Under the pieces are notes generated by a model, which did not search any database, had not been told where the DNA came from, and worked only from the letters and a program-made list of their open reading frames with translations. Source: DATFVA01 sp963743325 (GTDB taxonomy: Bacteria; Bacteroidota; Ignavibacteria; Ignavibacteriales; Ignavibacteriaceae). Taken from it: DNA of 64,000 nucleotides. Of the stretch, positions 45,388 to 53,400 are shown piece after piece. The DNA lies in NCBI GenBank assembly GCA_963743325.1, contig CAVUOZ010000008.1:310001-374000 (forward strand). Reading direction: 5' to 3'. The translations under genes and the position numbers were made by a program. Every line of letters starts with the position of its first letter. Within the stretch, counting starts at the first letter, position 1.

Positions 45388-47043
45388 ATGAAAAATTTAT
45401 TTTACTTGCTTGTATTGCTTGGATTGATTTCAATGAGCCAACCTAACCAGGCACAGTTTAAAGATTGGGGGACCAAATTTGGAGCAAGGTATAACATACT
45501 TCTGCCCCAAAACGAATTTCAGAATGTCGGATTTGGGGTGAATGATAAATTTTCATTCAGTAATTATACAATGTCCTGGTTACTTGAAGGTTTTGTCGGT
45601 TTAGAATTAACACCTGTGCTCGAAATGGATGTTAATGCAGGTTATGGTTCTTATGCAGGGTTTGATGATTTAAATGGATACTATAAATCCGAAATAATTC
45701 CTGTCAGTGTCCGTCTTAGAGTTTCACCATTCGATTTAAATTTTTGGAATCCTTACTTCTATTTAGGTGGAGGTATAATGCACTATAGTGTAAAATACCA
45801 GGATTATCAAATACAAGTTTCTCCCCATGAAGTAAAAAAAGATGCATGGGCCGGAATATTTCCACTAGGCATTGGTGCTGAATTCGCTCTCAGTGATAGG
45901 GTGTTGTTAGATATTTCTCTCGGTGGTGCTTTTACATCTACTACCGACCTTAACAACTTCGACAATGGAAATAACACAATGGATGCTTACTATAATCTGG
46001 GAGTTGGTTTAACATTTACGGGGGAAGGCTGCTCCTCAGATAAGGATATGGATGGATTAGGTAAATGTGAAGAAGAAAAACTTGGCACAGATCCAAACAA
46101 TCCCGATACAGATGGCGATGGTTTAACTGATGGTGAAGAAGTTCACGGGGTAAAAGTGGAGCTTCAAGTGGTTGGAAAACCAGTTGAAACAAAACTTTGT
46201 AAAACTGACCCTTTAAATCCTGATACTGATGGTGATGGTTTGAAGGACGGTGAAGAAGTAATGAAATATAAGACTGATCCGTTAAATGCTGATACCGACG
46301 TTGATGGATTAAAAGACGGTGAAGAAGTAATGAGTTATAAAACTGATCCTTTAAATCATGATACTGATGGTGACGGATTAAATGACGGTGATGAAGTTAT
46401 GACTTACAAAACTGATCCGTTAAATATTGATACAGACGGTGACGGATTGAAAGATGGTGATGAAATTATTGGGGTAAACGTTGAGCTAAAAGTAGTTGGA
46501 AAAGCAGCTGAGACAAAATTATGCAAGACCGATCCGCTAAATCAGGATACAGATGGTGATGGATTGAAAGACGGTGATGAAGTAATGAAATATAAGACTG
46601 ATCCATTAAATATTGATACCGATGGTGGAACTATTAATGATGGTGTCGAAGTTAATCGCGGTACCGATCCGCTCAATCCTGCAGATGATGTTGTAAAGAT
46701 AAATGTTCCTATCGTTCTTGAAGGTATTACTTTTGCTTTCAATAAATCTGACATCACTCCGGAATCGGAAACGGTTCTGATGGGTGCGCTTAAAACATTA
46801 CAGATAAACAAAGATATCGTAGTCGAAATTAGTGGTCATACAGATAATGTTGGTAGCAACGCATACAATCAGAAGCTATCTCAGAGAAGAGCTGATGCTG
46901 TTAAAGCATGGCTTGTTGCAAAAGGAATCTCCACTGATAGAATCTCTGCAGTTGGTTATGGCGAAGAACACCCAAGGGTTGCAAACGATACGGAAGATAA
47001 CAGAAGATTGAATAGACGAATTGAGTTCAAACGATTAAAATAA
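45388..47043 (+). CDS. OmpA-family protein with thrombospondin type-3 repeats
   Basis: The 551 residues comprise a signal peptide (cut near NQAQ), an eight-stranded-type barrel (about 25-210), about nine thrombospondin type-3 calcium repeats (about 215-445, DTDGDGLKDGEEV, KTDPLNPDTDGDGL) including two long-linker copies with ETKLCKTDPLN, and a C-terminal OmpA peptidoglycan-binding domain (about 450-551, SGHTDNVGSNAYNQKLS, NRRIEFKRLK). It links the outer membrane to peptidoglycan. A strong terminator follows at 47065. Confidence 0.92.
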   Translation: MKNLFYLLVLLGLISMSQPNQAQFKDWGTKFGARYNILLPQNEFQNVGFGVNDKFSFSNYTMSWLLEGFVGLELTPVLEMDVNAGYGSYAGFDDLNGYYKSEIIPVSVRLRVSPFDLNFWNPYFYLGGGIMHYSVKYQDYQIQVSPHEVKKDAWAGIFPLGIGAEFALSDRVLLDISLGGAFTSTTDLNNFDNGNNTMDAYYNLGVGLTFTGEGCSSDKDMDGLGKCEEEKLGTDPNNPDTDGDGLTDGEEVHGVKVELQVVGKPVETKLCKTDPLNPDTDGDGLKDGEEVMKYKTDPLNADTDVDGLKDGEEVMSYKTDPLNHDTDGDGLNDGDEVMTYKTDPLNIDTDGDGLKDGDEIIGVNVELKVVGKAAETKLCKTDPLNQDTDGDGLKDGDEVMKYKTDPLNIDTDGGTINDGVEVNRGTDPLNPADDVVKINVPIVLEGITFAFNKSDITPESETVLMGALKTLQINKDIVVEISGHTDNVGSNAYNQKLSQRRADAVKAWLVAKGISTDRISAVGYGEEHPRVANDTEDNRRLNRRIEFKRLK

Positions 47044-47064
47044 TTTGTCCTTAATTTGATTATA

Positions 47065-47090
47065 GGGTGTCTTCGGACACCCTTTTCATT
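47065..47090 (+). terminator. Intrinsic terminator after the OmpA gene
   Basis: GGGTGTC (47065-47071), loop TTCG, GACACCC (47076-47082), then TTTTCATTT. A 7-bp perfect stem with a UUCG-type tetraloop and a T-run 22 bp after the stop codon is a textbook terminator. Confidence 0.9.
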
Positions 47091-47219
47091 TAACCCAAAT
47101 AAAAATTAAGGAAATCATGGTTCTTTGAATAAACGTTACTCTTTATTTAGTCTGTTAGTTCAATTATAGTACTTCTGAATATCTTCACAAATCATTTTAA
47201 TTTCAGTTATTTACCCCTA

Positions 47220-47282
47220 AAGGATGTAGTTCCTTTTTCATCCCTTTGCGCGATTGATTACTCCTTCCCCGCAAATTAGTTT
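47220..47282 (+). promoter_or_regulatory. 63-bp cassette promoter 16
   Basis: AAGGATG, TAGTTCCTTTTT, CATCC, 10 bp, TTGATT (47254-47259), 17 bp, TAGTTT (47277-47282). The gene at 47371 follows 88 bp later. Confidence 0.85.
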
Positions 47283-47370
47283 ATTATGTGTTTCAGTATG
47301 TGATTTTGCAGCTGATATAGGAACAATCAATTTAAGTCTTAAATAAATTTAGAAAATAATAAGAGGAGTT

Positions 47371-47835
47371 ATGGCTATGAAAAAACATCTTATGTTCTGT
47401 ATGGTATTAGGCATGATTATGATTTTAACAAAACCATTTGCAGCTCAGGACCGCGGATTTGGGATGGGAATTATATTCGGAGAACCAACCGGATTGAGTG
47501 CAAAACTATGGACAAGCAATGACAATGCTTTTGATTTTGCAGCAGCATGGTCTTTTAGGGGTGACGGCAATTTACTCCTCCAGGCTGATTACGTATGGCA
47601 GTTCTTTAATTTAATTCCGGTATCTTCAGGTAAATTACCCCTTTATATTGGAATTGGCGGCCGGGTAATTCTGGCTAATGATCCTCAAATAGGTGTCAGA
47701 ATTCCGATAGGTTTAGACTATCTGTTCGCTGCTGCACCTATAGATGTTTTTGTAGAACTCGTGCCAATTCTCGATTTGGCCTCCTTGACAGACTTTGGTG
47801 TCGGTGGAGGTATAGGAATAAGATACTGGTTTTAG
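47371..47835 (+). CDS. Small outer-membrane beta-barrel protein
   Basis: ATG 47371 has AAGAGGAG at a good distance; a second ATG is two codons later. The 154 residues have a signal peptide (cut near FAAQ) and a short barrel of alternating strands (GMGIIFGEPTGLSAKLW, LLLQADYVWQF, LPLYIGIGGRVI, FGVGGGIGIRYWF) ending in an aromatic residue, as outer-membrane proteins do. It resembles the DUF3996-type small barrels. It may be a pore or a surface protein. Confidence 0.75.
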   Translation: MAMKKHLMFCMVLGMIMILTKPFAAQDRGFGMGIIFGEPTGLSAKLWTSNDNAFDFAAAWSFRGDGNLLLQADYVWQFFNLIPVSSGKLPLYIGIGGRVILANDPQIGVRIPIGLDYLFAAAPIDVFVELVPILDLASLTDFGVGGGIGIRYWF

Positions 47836-48363
47836 TGTACAACCCGTATGACAAGGCTGTTCCTGTAGTTCATTTTAAAAATAAAAATAGGATTTTATTT
47901 GTATCATGTTATTGGTCCCGGTATTCTAATGTTATGGTTCCAGGGGTTTCTACTCCCTTACACACTTATCGGTTTTATGGTAATACTTCTGATAATTTCA
48001 ATTTTGTTTCTTCAGCTAAATTAGATTTTAAAGATGAACACTATCAGTACAAAGCAAGCTAAAATACCATAATCAAAATTGTTTTAAACAAACATCGTTC
48101 GAATTATTCTTTTCTGTGCAATAATCATCCGATAGATGTAGTTCCTTTTTCATCCCTTTGACCGATATACAAATTTACATCATTTATGTAACTTAATTAG
48201 CAAACTAGTTACAAAAACTGAATTATCAAATAACTGAATATATAATTATCAAAATGAAAGTCTTCCGTGAAACGGCATTAATATGGGCTTCTGATGACCG
48301 CAAAAAAATTGAGTTCTAAGTAAGAAAGTTGTTTAAATTAAATATTGAAAACAGGAGTTTAAA
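47836..48363. other. Intergenic region with one cassette
   Basis: Apart from cassette 17 (48132-48194) I see no convincing gene here. A GTG-initiated frame (47835-48062, 75 codons) is rejected because it lacks a ribosome site, directly abuts the previous stop and has no protein-like composition. Confidence 0.5.
48132..48194 (+). promoter_or_regulatory. 63-bp cassette promoter 17, before slipin gene
   Basis: ATAGATG, TAGTTCCTTTTT, CATCC, 10 bp, TATACA (48166-48171), 17 bp, TAACTT (48189-48194). The slipin start is 169 bp further on. It is the last copy on the right. Confidence 0.8.
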
Positions 48364-49227
48364 ATGGAAATTATTCTGTATGCTTTGATCCCGATTATAT
48401 TGATATTTCTTTTAGGGAGTAGAATCGTAAGACCGACACAACGAGGTCTTACAGAGCGGCTGGGTAAATACAATCGATTTGCAAATCCGGGATTTCACTG
48501 GATCTTCCCGTTTATTGAACGGATGTACAGAATTAATATCACTGAATCGATGATAAATGCCGAGCCGCAGGAAATTATAACTAACGATAATTTAAATGCC
48601 AGAGTTGACGCTCAGGTTTATTTCAAAGTAAAAGCCGATGAAGAGAGTGTAAAAAATTCAATTTATAATGTGAATAATTACATGTATCAGATCGTAAATT
48701 TAGCCCGTACAACCTTAAGAAATATTATCGGTACATTAACTTTAAAGTCTGCCAACAGCGAAAGAGGTAAAATTAATTCGGAGCTGCATAGAACCCTCCT
48801 GGAAGAAACGCAAAGCTGGGGTATTGAAATAGTCCGCACAGAATTAAAAGAGATTGATCCGCCGCCGGATGTACAGGAAACAATGAATAAGGTAGTGAAA
48901 GCGGAGAATGAAAAGGTTGCTGCAATTGACTTTGCTTCAGCAAGAGAAACAGTAGCGGACGGAGAAAAGCGGGCCAAAATTAAAGAAGCTGAAGGCTACA
49001 AGCAATCAAAAATACTACAGGCCGAGGGTGATGCAGCTGCGATTAAATTGGTGAATGAAGCAGCGGATAAATATTTTGTCGGAAATTCCCAGCTTTTAAA
49101 AAGACTTGAAACAGCACAGGCTGCGCTTGAGAACAACGCGAAGATAATAGTACCTGCAAATCAGCAGCTTGTAAATATTATTGGAGATCTGGCCGGAATA
49201 ATGCCACAGAAAAACAAACAGGAGTAG
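48364..49227 (+). CDS. SPFH/stomatin-like slipin
   Basis: The 287 residues have one N-terminal membrane helix (about 2-20), the Band 7 / PHB domain (RIVRPTQRGLTERLGKYNRFANPGFHWIFPF to about 190) and a long coiled C-terminal part (RAKIKEAEGYKQSKILQAEGDAAA). This is the stomatin/slipin subtype, distinct from the two-helix protein at 5299. Without an NfeD partner nearby it is probably the YuaG/HflK-like membrane scaffold type. An ideal ribosome site AGGAG precedes it. Confidence 0.9.
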   Translation: MEIILYALIPIILIFLLGSRIVRPTQRGLTERLGKYNRFANPGFHWIFPFIERMYRINITESMINAEPQEIITNDNLNARVDAQVYFKVKADEESVKNSIYNVNNYMYQIVNLARTTLRNIIGTLTLKSANSERGKINSELHRTLLEETQSWGIEIVRTELKEIDPPPDVQETMNKVVKAENEKVAAIDFASARETVADGEKRAKIKEAEGYKQSKILQAEGDAAAIKLVNEAADKYFVGNSQLLKRLETAQAALENNAKIIVPANQQLVNIIGDLAGIMPQKNKQE

Positions 49228-49479
49228 AAAAAATGTAGTGAGGTTTAACTTTTTTCAAAAGAAACGGAATTTAATGAAGGCAATACAATTAACGGTTGAA
49301 TTTCTAATGTTTTGGACCATATCCGGTAAACAGTGTATTCAATGCAATCGCTGTTCTTCTGGCTGATGAAACAACATTATCTTCACATTATGAAAAAGAA
49401 TGTCGCTGAAGTGATGTAAGAAATGTGGATATAAAAAATTGTATCCGTAAATTAATTCTAATCATAAGGAGAAAATAAA

Positions 49480-49614
49480 ATGAGTAAAGGTCAAAACGCA
49501 AAAAAAGGTTCTAAAAAGGCACCATTGAAAACCATGAAGGAAAAAAAGGCAGCCAAAAGAGAAAAGAAAAACGACCAGAATAAACCGGGTTCTCTTGATC
49601 AGAAATTCAACTAG
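49480..49614 (+). CDS. Very small Lys-rich protein
   Basis: The ATG at 49480 follows an ideal AAGGAG (49466-49471). The 44 residues start MSKGQNAKKGSKKAPLKTMK, include KEKKAAKREKKNDQ and end SLDQKFN. More than a third is lysine. The ribosome site and conserved-looking ends make it a real gene in my view. It could bind nucleic acid or ribosomes; no family is known to me with certainty. Confidence 0.65.
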   Translation: MSKGQNAKKGSKKAPLKTMKEKKAAKREKKNDQNKPGSLDQKFN

Positions 49615-49726
49615 CTCTGTTTTAGGGCTTATCTTTACCGTAATTATTTGGTTCAATAGTTAAACTTTTATGTATTTGCCGCTCAGTAAGGAAACGGAGC
49701 GTATTTGAAGCGTATGTGGGAATGAT

Positions 49727-50167
49727 TTAAGACTGCTTTGCCCTTGCCTCATTTCGTCTTTGTATTTCTTCAGGGGAAACATCTTCAATGTGAGAAGCCA
49801 GCCACCAGCTGTTGCCGGAAGGATCTGCAACTGCAGCATTCCTGTCCCCGTAAAACTGATCGGAAGGCTCCATTATAGATTTTGCCCCGGCCTTAAGGGC
49901 TTTGTCATATGCTTCATCGGTATTTTCAACATAGACATAAAGCATAGCAGGAATGGACGCATAATCTTTGTTTGATTTTCCCATCATTATCATAGAATCT
50001 CCGATTCTAACTTCACCGTGATTTATTGAACCATCGGGCAGTGTCATTTTTTCAACCTGCACAGCTCCAAAAACTTCTGTAAGAAAATCCATCAGCTTCC
50101 CGACATTTTCCACAATCAGGTAGGGCATAACTCTCGGGTATTCATCCGGTATGGGTTTTACAGGCAT
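49727..50167 (-). CDS. VOC-superfamily (glyoxalase/PhnB-like) protein
   Basis: The 146 residues show the VOC beta-alpha-beta-beta-beta repeats: PRVMPYLIVENVGKLMDFLTEVFGA, then GEVRIGDSMIMMG, and C-terminal FYGDRNAAVADPSGNSWWLASH. This is the PhnB-like subgroup, usually metal-binding, with roles from antibiotic resistance to isomerisation. Substrate unknown. It is the first gene on the - strand after the co-oriented block. Confidence 0.85.
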   Translation of the reverse strand: MPVKPIPDEYPRVMPYLIVENVGKLMDFLTEVFGAVQVEKMTLPDGSINHGEVRIGDSMIMMGKSNKDYASIPAMLYVYVENTDEAYDKALKAGAKSIMEPSDQFYGDRNAAVADPSGNSWWLASHIEDVSPEEIQRRNEARAKQS

Positions 50168-50336
50168 AGTTTACTCCTTCAACAGAATTTAAATTATGAA
50201 TCATTGGGAATTAACTTAAAATGAATCTACAGAATTAATTTTGAGAAGGCAATACTGGCTATCCGAAAGCTGTGAGACACATCTTTATTTTGTATTTTAT
50301 AATATAATGCGATTAAAATTTATGACAGTCTATCAA

Positions 50337-51224
50337 ATGAGGATTTTTATAATTATCTCCGTACTTTCATTAATTATTATTGCCGGCTGTGAAAAGGATA
50401 ATGGCAGTTCCGGATACATTAAATCAATCAAGCAGTGGCATGAACAAAGGATTGCGAGACTGAAAAGCGAAACCGGCTGGCTGAACCTTGTAGGTCTTTA
50501 CTGGCTGAAAGAAGGGAAAAATACTTTCGGAAGCGCAGTTGATAATGATATAGTATTTCCTGAAAATATACCGGCACATATCGGTACCTTTATTTTGTAC
50601 GACAGTACCGTATCTGTGAAAATCAATCCGGAAGTTGAGGTAACAGCTGATTCTCATCCGGTAACCGATATGAAATTAAAAGATGATCTTTCTGACAGCA
50701 CCACCTTACTGCAGCTCGGTTCTTTCAGGTGGTTCATAATAAACCGGGATGGAAAATACGGCGTAAGATTTAGAGATATAAACGCACCTCTTGTAAAAGA
50801 ATTTAAAGGAATTGATACTTACCCGGTTGATGAAAAATGGAAAGTCGAGGCAAAGTTTGAACTTTATCCTGAACCTAAAGTAATAGAAATACCAAAAATA
50901 ATCGGTTCGGTTGAGAATGATACAGTAAAAGGAAGACTGGTCTTCACACTTAACGGTTATAGTTATACTGTTGATCCCGTGAGTGAAGGAAATGAATTCT
51001 TCATCATTTTTGCTGATGAAACCAATGGTGAGGAAACATACGGCGCTGGAAGGTTTTTATACACCGATAAACCCGATTCACACGATATGGTTGAGATGGA
51101 TTTCAATAAAGCTTATAATCCCCCCTGTGCATTTACAAAATACGCAACCTGTCCCCTCCCGCCCAAACAAAATTATCTTCATGTAAAAATTACTGCGGGG
51201 GAGAAGAAGTACAATAATCACTGA
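50337..51224 (+). CDS. DUF1684 lipoprotein
   Basis: I start at the Met of MRIFIIISVLSLIIIAGC, giving a lipobox (IIAGC); longer in-frame starts (50241, 50307, 50322) add unlikely residues. The 295 residues cover the DUF1684 domain: WHEQRIARLKSETGWLNLVGLYWLKEG near the start, YGVRFRDINAPL, and C-terminal NKAYNPPCAFTKYATCPLPP. The last motif with conserved Cys is the family hallmark. The function is unknown. Confidence 0.85.
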   Translation: MRIFIIISVLSLIIIAGCEKDNGSSGYIKSIKQWHEQRIARLKSETGWLNLVGLYWLKEGKNTFGSAVDNDIVFPENIPAHIGTFILYDSTVSVKINPEVEVTADSHPVTDMKLKDDLSDSTTLLQLGSFRWFIINRDGKYGVRFRDINAPLVKEFKGIDTYPVDEKWKVEAKFELYPEPKVIEIPKIIGSVENDTVKGRLVFTLNGYSYTVDPVSEGNEFFIIFADETNGEETYGAGRFLYTDKPDSHDMVEMDFNKAYNPPCAFTKYATCPLPPKQNYLHVKITAGEKKYNNH

Positions 51225-51268
51225 TCCCTTCTACAATCCAAACTGAATTCCTGTAGTCAGGTTTCGTA

Positions 51269-51342
51269 GTGGTTCTCTACGGGACCTGGCGCGGCCTTAA
51301 GCGGGTGGATGCGCAGTGGTTCTCTACGGGATTTATCCCGTA
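51269..51342. repeat. Direct repeat and palindrome between 51225 and 51566
   Basis: AGTGGTTCTCTACGGGA occurs twice (51269-51285 and 51316-51332, about 47 bp apart). The second copy runs into a perfect palindrome CTACGGGAT / ATCCCGTAG (51324-51342). It lies in a 340-bp gap with no other feature, between the DUF1684 gene and a secreted protein gene. It looks like a dispersed intergenic repeat. Confidence 0.6.
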
Positions 51343-51566
51343 GGCAATGGTAGAAACACTCTCATCCTCAGCTAACCGTTTTAACGGTTTTTATTATTCA
51401 GAGTTTTCTGATAATGTGAATCCAGATTTTATTAAGTGATTGTTGAGACATATCGTCGGGTAGTTAAGGCGACACAACTCATTAGAAGCTGTCAGAAGTC
51501 CAGGCTTTCATTATAAGGTATTAATTTTACTTTTTACAACGGAATAAATTTTTATATACTTTCATT

Positions 51567-51962
51567 ATGAGGAACAAATTTAAAATAATATTATTGATGC
51601 TTTTAATCTTTCTGGCTGCCGGAAATTCCCTGGTCTATAGTCAAATGAAAAAAATTGTTGAACTGGATGGTCTCGGAATTTATTTCTTATTTTACAGCGA
51701 GGGAAACGGGATAGAACATAACGGAGTCGTCATTTATTTAAAGAATGAAAATCAAAATTCTATCACCTACAATTTCTTACTCATATTCAGAGCAGATCAA
51801 ACGGAAAGGGAGCAGGAAGTAAAAGGAACTCTTAAAGCGGGTGAACGAAAGACCGGAAGCAACGATGGATTATATTTTATTCCTTTTCCTGATAAAAGAA
51901 GCATTACAGAAGTGGGAGTAAAAAATATCAGAGTTGAAAAAATAGGAGAGGGAATAAAGTAG
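51567..51962 (+). CDS. Small secreted protein of unknown function
   Basis: The 131 residues have a signal peptide (cut near VYSQ) and a beta-rich mature part (IYFLFYSEGNGIEHNGVVIYL, NFLLIFRAD, GLYFIPFPDKRSITEVGVKNI). No family recognised; a small Ig-like or lipocalin-like fold is possible. It is monocistronic and ends next to the inverted-repeat element at 51972. Confidence 0.6.
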   Translation: MRNKFKIILLMLLIFLAAGNSLVYSQMKKIVELDGLGIYFLFYSEGNGIEHNGVVIYLKNENQNSITYNFLLIFRADQTEREQEVKGTLKAGERKTGSNDGLYFIPFPDKRSITEVGVKNIRVEKIGEGIK

Positions 51963-52019
51963 AAGAAAGAGGCTGTCTCAAAAGTAATTTTTACTGTCAC
52001 ACTGAATATTATGACAATA

Positions 52020-53045
52020 TCAAGCTGTTTTTAACAGAGCCGGATTTATTGATTTATAATTATTAGTATAAGCAACTCCTGAATTTATAACAGCAAAAAT
52101 TATTTTAAGTAATTTGTTTTCAATATTGTTTAAGATCAATCGTTTATTTTTTCCTTCAGCAGCTTTACGAAGGAAGTATTTCTTAAAAACCGGATTGTGT
52201 GTTCTTACTGATAATGCAGCAAGATAAAGAAGTTTTCTAAGCTTGGCTGGTCCGGCTTTTCTTGACCTTGGTGATTTATAAAGTGATGTCCCGCTTATTT
52301 GCTCATAGGGACATATTCCTGTATAAGCTGCTGTATGTTTGTAGTTAAGGTGTTCTGTAAATCCTTTTGTAAGCACCAATAGGTTAGCTGCCAACAGAAG
52401 ACCAACACCAGGAACAGATTTAACTAAATTGATCTTATTCTTAAAGGAATCATCTTTATCAATCAGTTCTTTAATTTCTTTATCAATTTGTTTGATATGT
52501 TCTTTGAACTTACTGATTGTTTGCTCATAGATCTGGTTAGCCAGAGGAGTTTGGTAATACTTATGCTTAAGAGTTTTCAGAGCATTTTGATTAGCAGTCA
52601 TCTGAATAATCAAGTGTTCTCGAATGCTTAGAAGTACTTGAATTTGCTCTATAATCTTATCTTTTGGCTTCCAAAAGGTGAGTTTATCGAAATATCTATA
52701 AGCATACTCTGCAATAGAAACTGCATCTATGAAGTCGTTCTTTCTAGGTGAATCCTTAGTCTTGTTCTTTATTTTGTGCGGTGCCTCTATACAGAGATTA
52801 AATCCTTTAGAGCTAAGGAAGTAAGAAAGACTCTCAGAATAAACTCCTGTTGCTTCCATACAGACAATTACTTCTAATTGCTTGATGGAGTGCTTTGATA
52901 GATGAGAAATAAATTCATTAAATCCATCAATGTTATTTGGAAATTTTTGTGCTGGGAAGACAGAATTATCGGGACTAGTTATGCAACTAGCAGAAAAATC
53001 TTCTGCCGAAATATCAAGACCAATAAGATATTTTGTCCTTTGCAT
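52020..53045 (-). CDS. IS110-family DEDD transposase
   Basis: The start is taken at ATG 53045 (MQRTKYLIGLDISAEDF); a TTG nine codons upstream is less likely. The 341 residues have the N-terminal RuvC-like DEDD domain (D in GLDIS, E in VCMEATGVYSE, D-x-x-D in RKNDFIDAV) and a C-terminal Tnp_IS110 domain (VPGVGLLLAANLL, AYTGICPYEQISGTSLYKSPRSRKAGPAKLRKLLY) with the catalytic Ser region. It appears intact. IS110 enzymes recombine with the help of an RNA encoded beside them. Confidence 0.9.
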   Translation of the reverse strand: MQRTKYLIGLDISAEDFSASCITSPDNSVFPAQKFPNNIDGFNEFISHLSKHSIKQLEVIVCMEATGVYSESLSYFLSSKGFNLCIEAPHKIKNKTKDSPRKNDFIDAVSIAEYAYRYFDKLTFWKPKDKIIEQIQVLLSIREHLIIQMTANQNALKTLKHKYYQTPLANQIYEQTISKFKEHIKQIDKEIKELIDKDDSFKNKINLVKSVPGVGLLLAANLLVLTKGFTEHLNYKHTAAYTGICPYEQISGTSLYKSPRSRKAGPAKLRKLLYLAALSVRTHNPVFKKYFLRKAAEGKNKRLILNNIENKLLKIIFAVINSGVAYTNNYKSINPALLKTA

Positions 53046-53056
53046 TTTATTATTTT

Positions 53057-53212
53057 TGGTTATTATACCCAAAGTGGTTTGAGCTTACTCCATTTTAATA
53101 ATCTTAAATACGGAAATATTATTTAGCTTTAACCACCAAAGAGCCGGGTCTTAATCAGAGTATAGTTTTAACTTGAGCCTGTCATAGACTTACTCGGTCC
53201 TTTGGGTATTAT
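53057..53212 (-). ncRNA. Candidate IS110 bridge/seek RNA region
   Basis: The 5' flank of the transposase gene is closed by an inverted repeat: TTATACCCAAAG (about 53063-53074) against CTTTGGGTATTAT (53200-53212). The 155 nt between them code for nothing and contain further complementary steps (GAGCTTACTCC, ACTTACTCGG). In the IS110 group the guide RNA is transcribed from this side, upstream of the recombinase. The assignment rests on position and pairing only. Confidence 0.45.
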
Positions 53213-53400
53213 TTAGACCTTATTGTGTTATTAAATGTTTTATTAAAATAAATTAAATCACACTTTAAGTCTAATGGAGCCTGTCGAAGTGTGAATTAAA
53301 CTAAATTAACAGGTTTCGACAACCTGCCTGCCGGACAGGCAGGGCTCAACCTGACAAATTTAGTGTTATGAGACAGCATCTCCCAGAATTAATTTTTCGG

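Larger units (their letters stand above)
51972..53377. mobile_element. Inverted-repeat element interrupted by an IS110-type insertion
   Basis: GCTGTCTCA (51972-51980) and TGAGACAGC (53369-53377) are exact 9-bp inverted repeats, and similarity of the ends continues imperfectly for about 25 bp (TAATTT against TAAATTT). The IS110 gene and its non-coding flank occupy about 52020-53215. The remaining 200 bp of the outer element hold the palindrome CCTGCCTG-CCGGA-CAGGCAGG (53323-53343) inside CAGGTT/AACCTG arms. It looks like a small non-autonomous (MITE-like) element that was used as an IS110 target. Confidence 0.6.

Noticed and set aside
47835..48062. 75-codon GTG frame after the small barrel gene
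   Set aside because: GTG start directly abutting a stop codon, no ribosome site, non-protein-like composition.
14264..48194. The cassette dyads as intrinsic terminators or riboswitch leaders
   Set aside because: The stem would be only 4-8 bp with a 12-nt loop, the T-run lies inside the loop rather than after the stem, and a promoter follows at fixed distance. They are therefore DNA elements upstream of the transcript, not RNA structures at its end or in its leader.
49306..49365. 19-codon frame with CIQCNRC motif
   Set aside because: Too short and no ribosome site; the cysteine pattern alone is not evidence.
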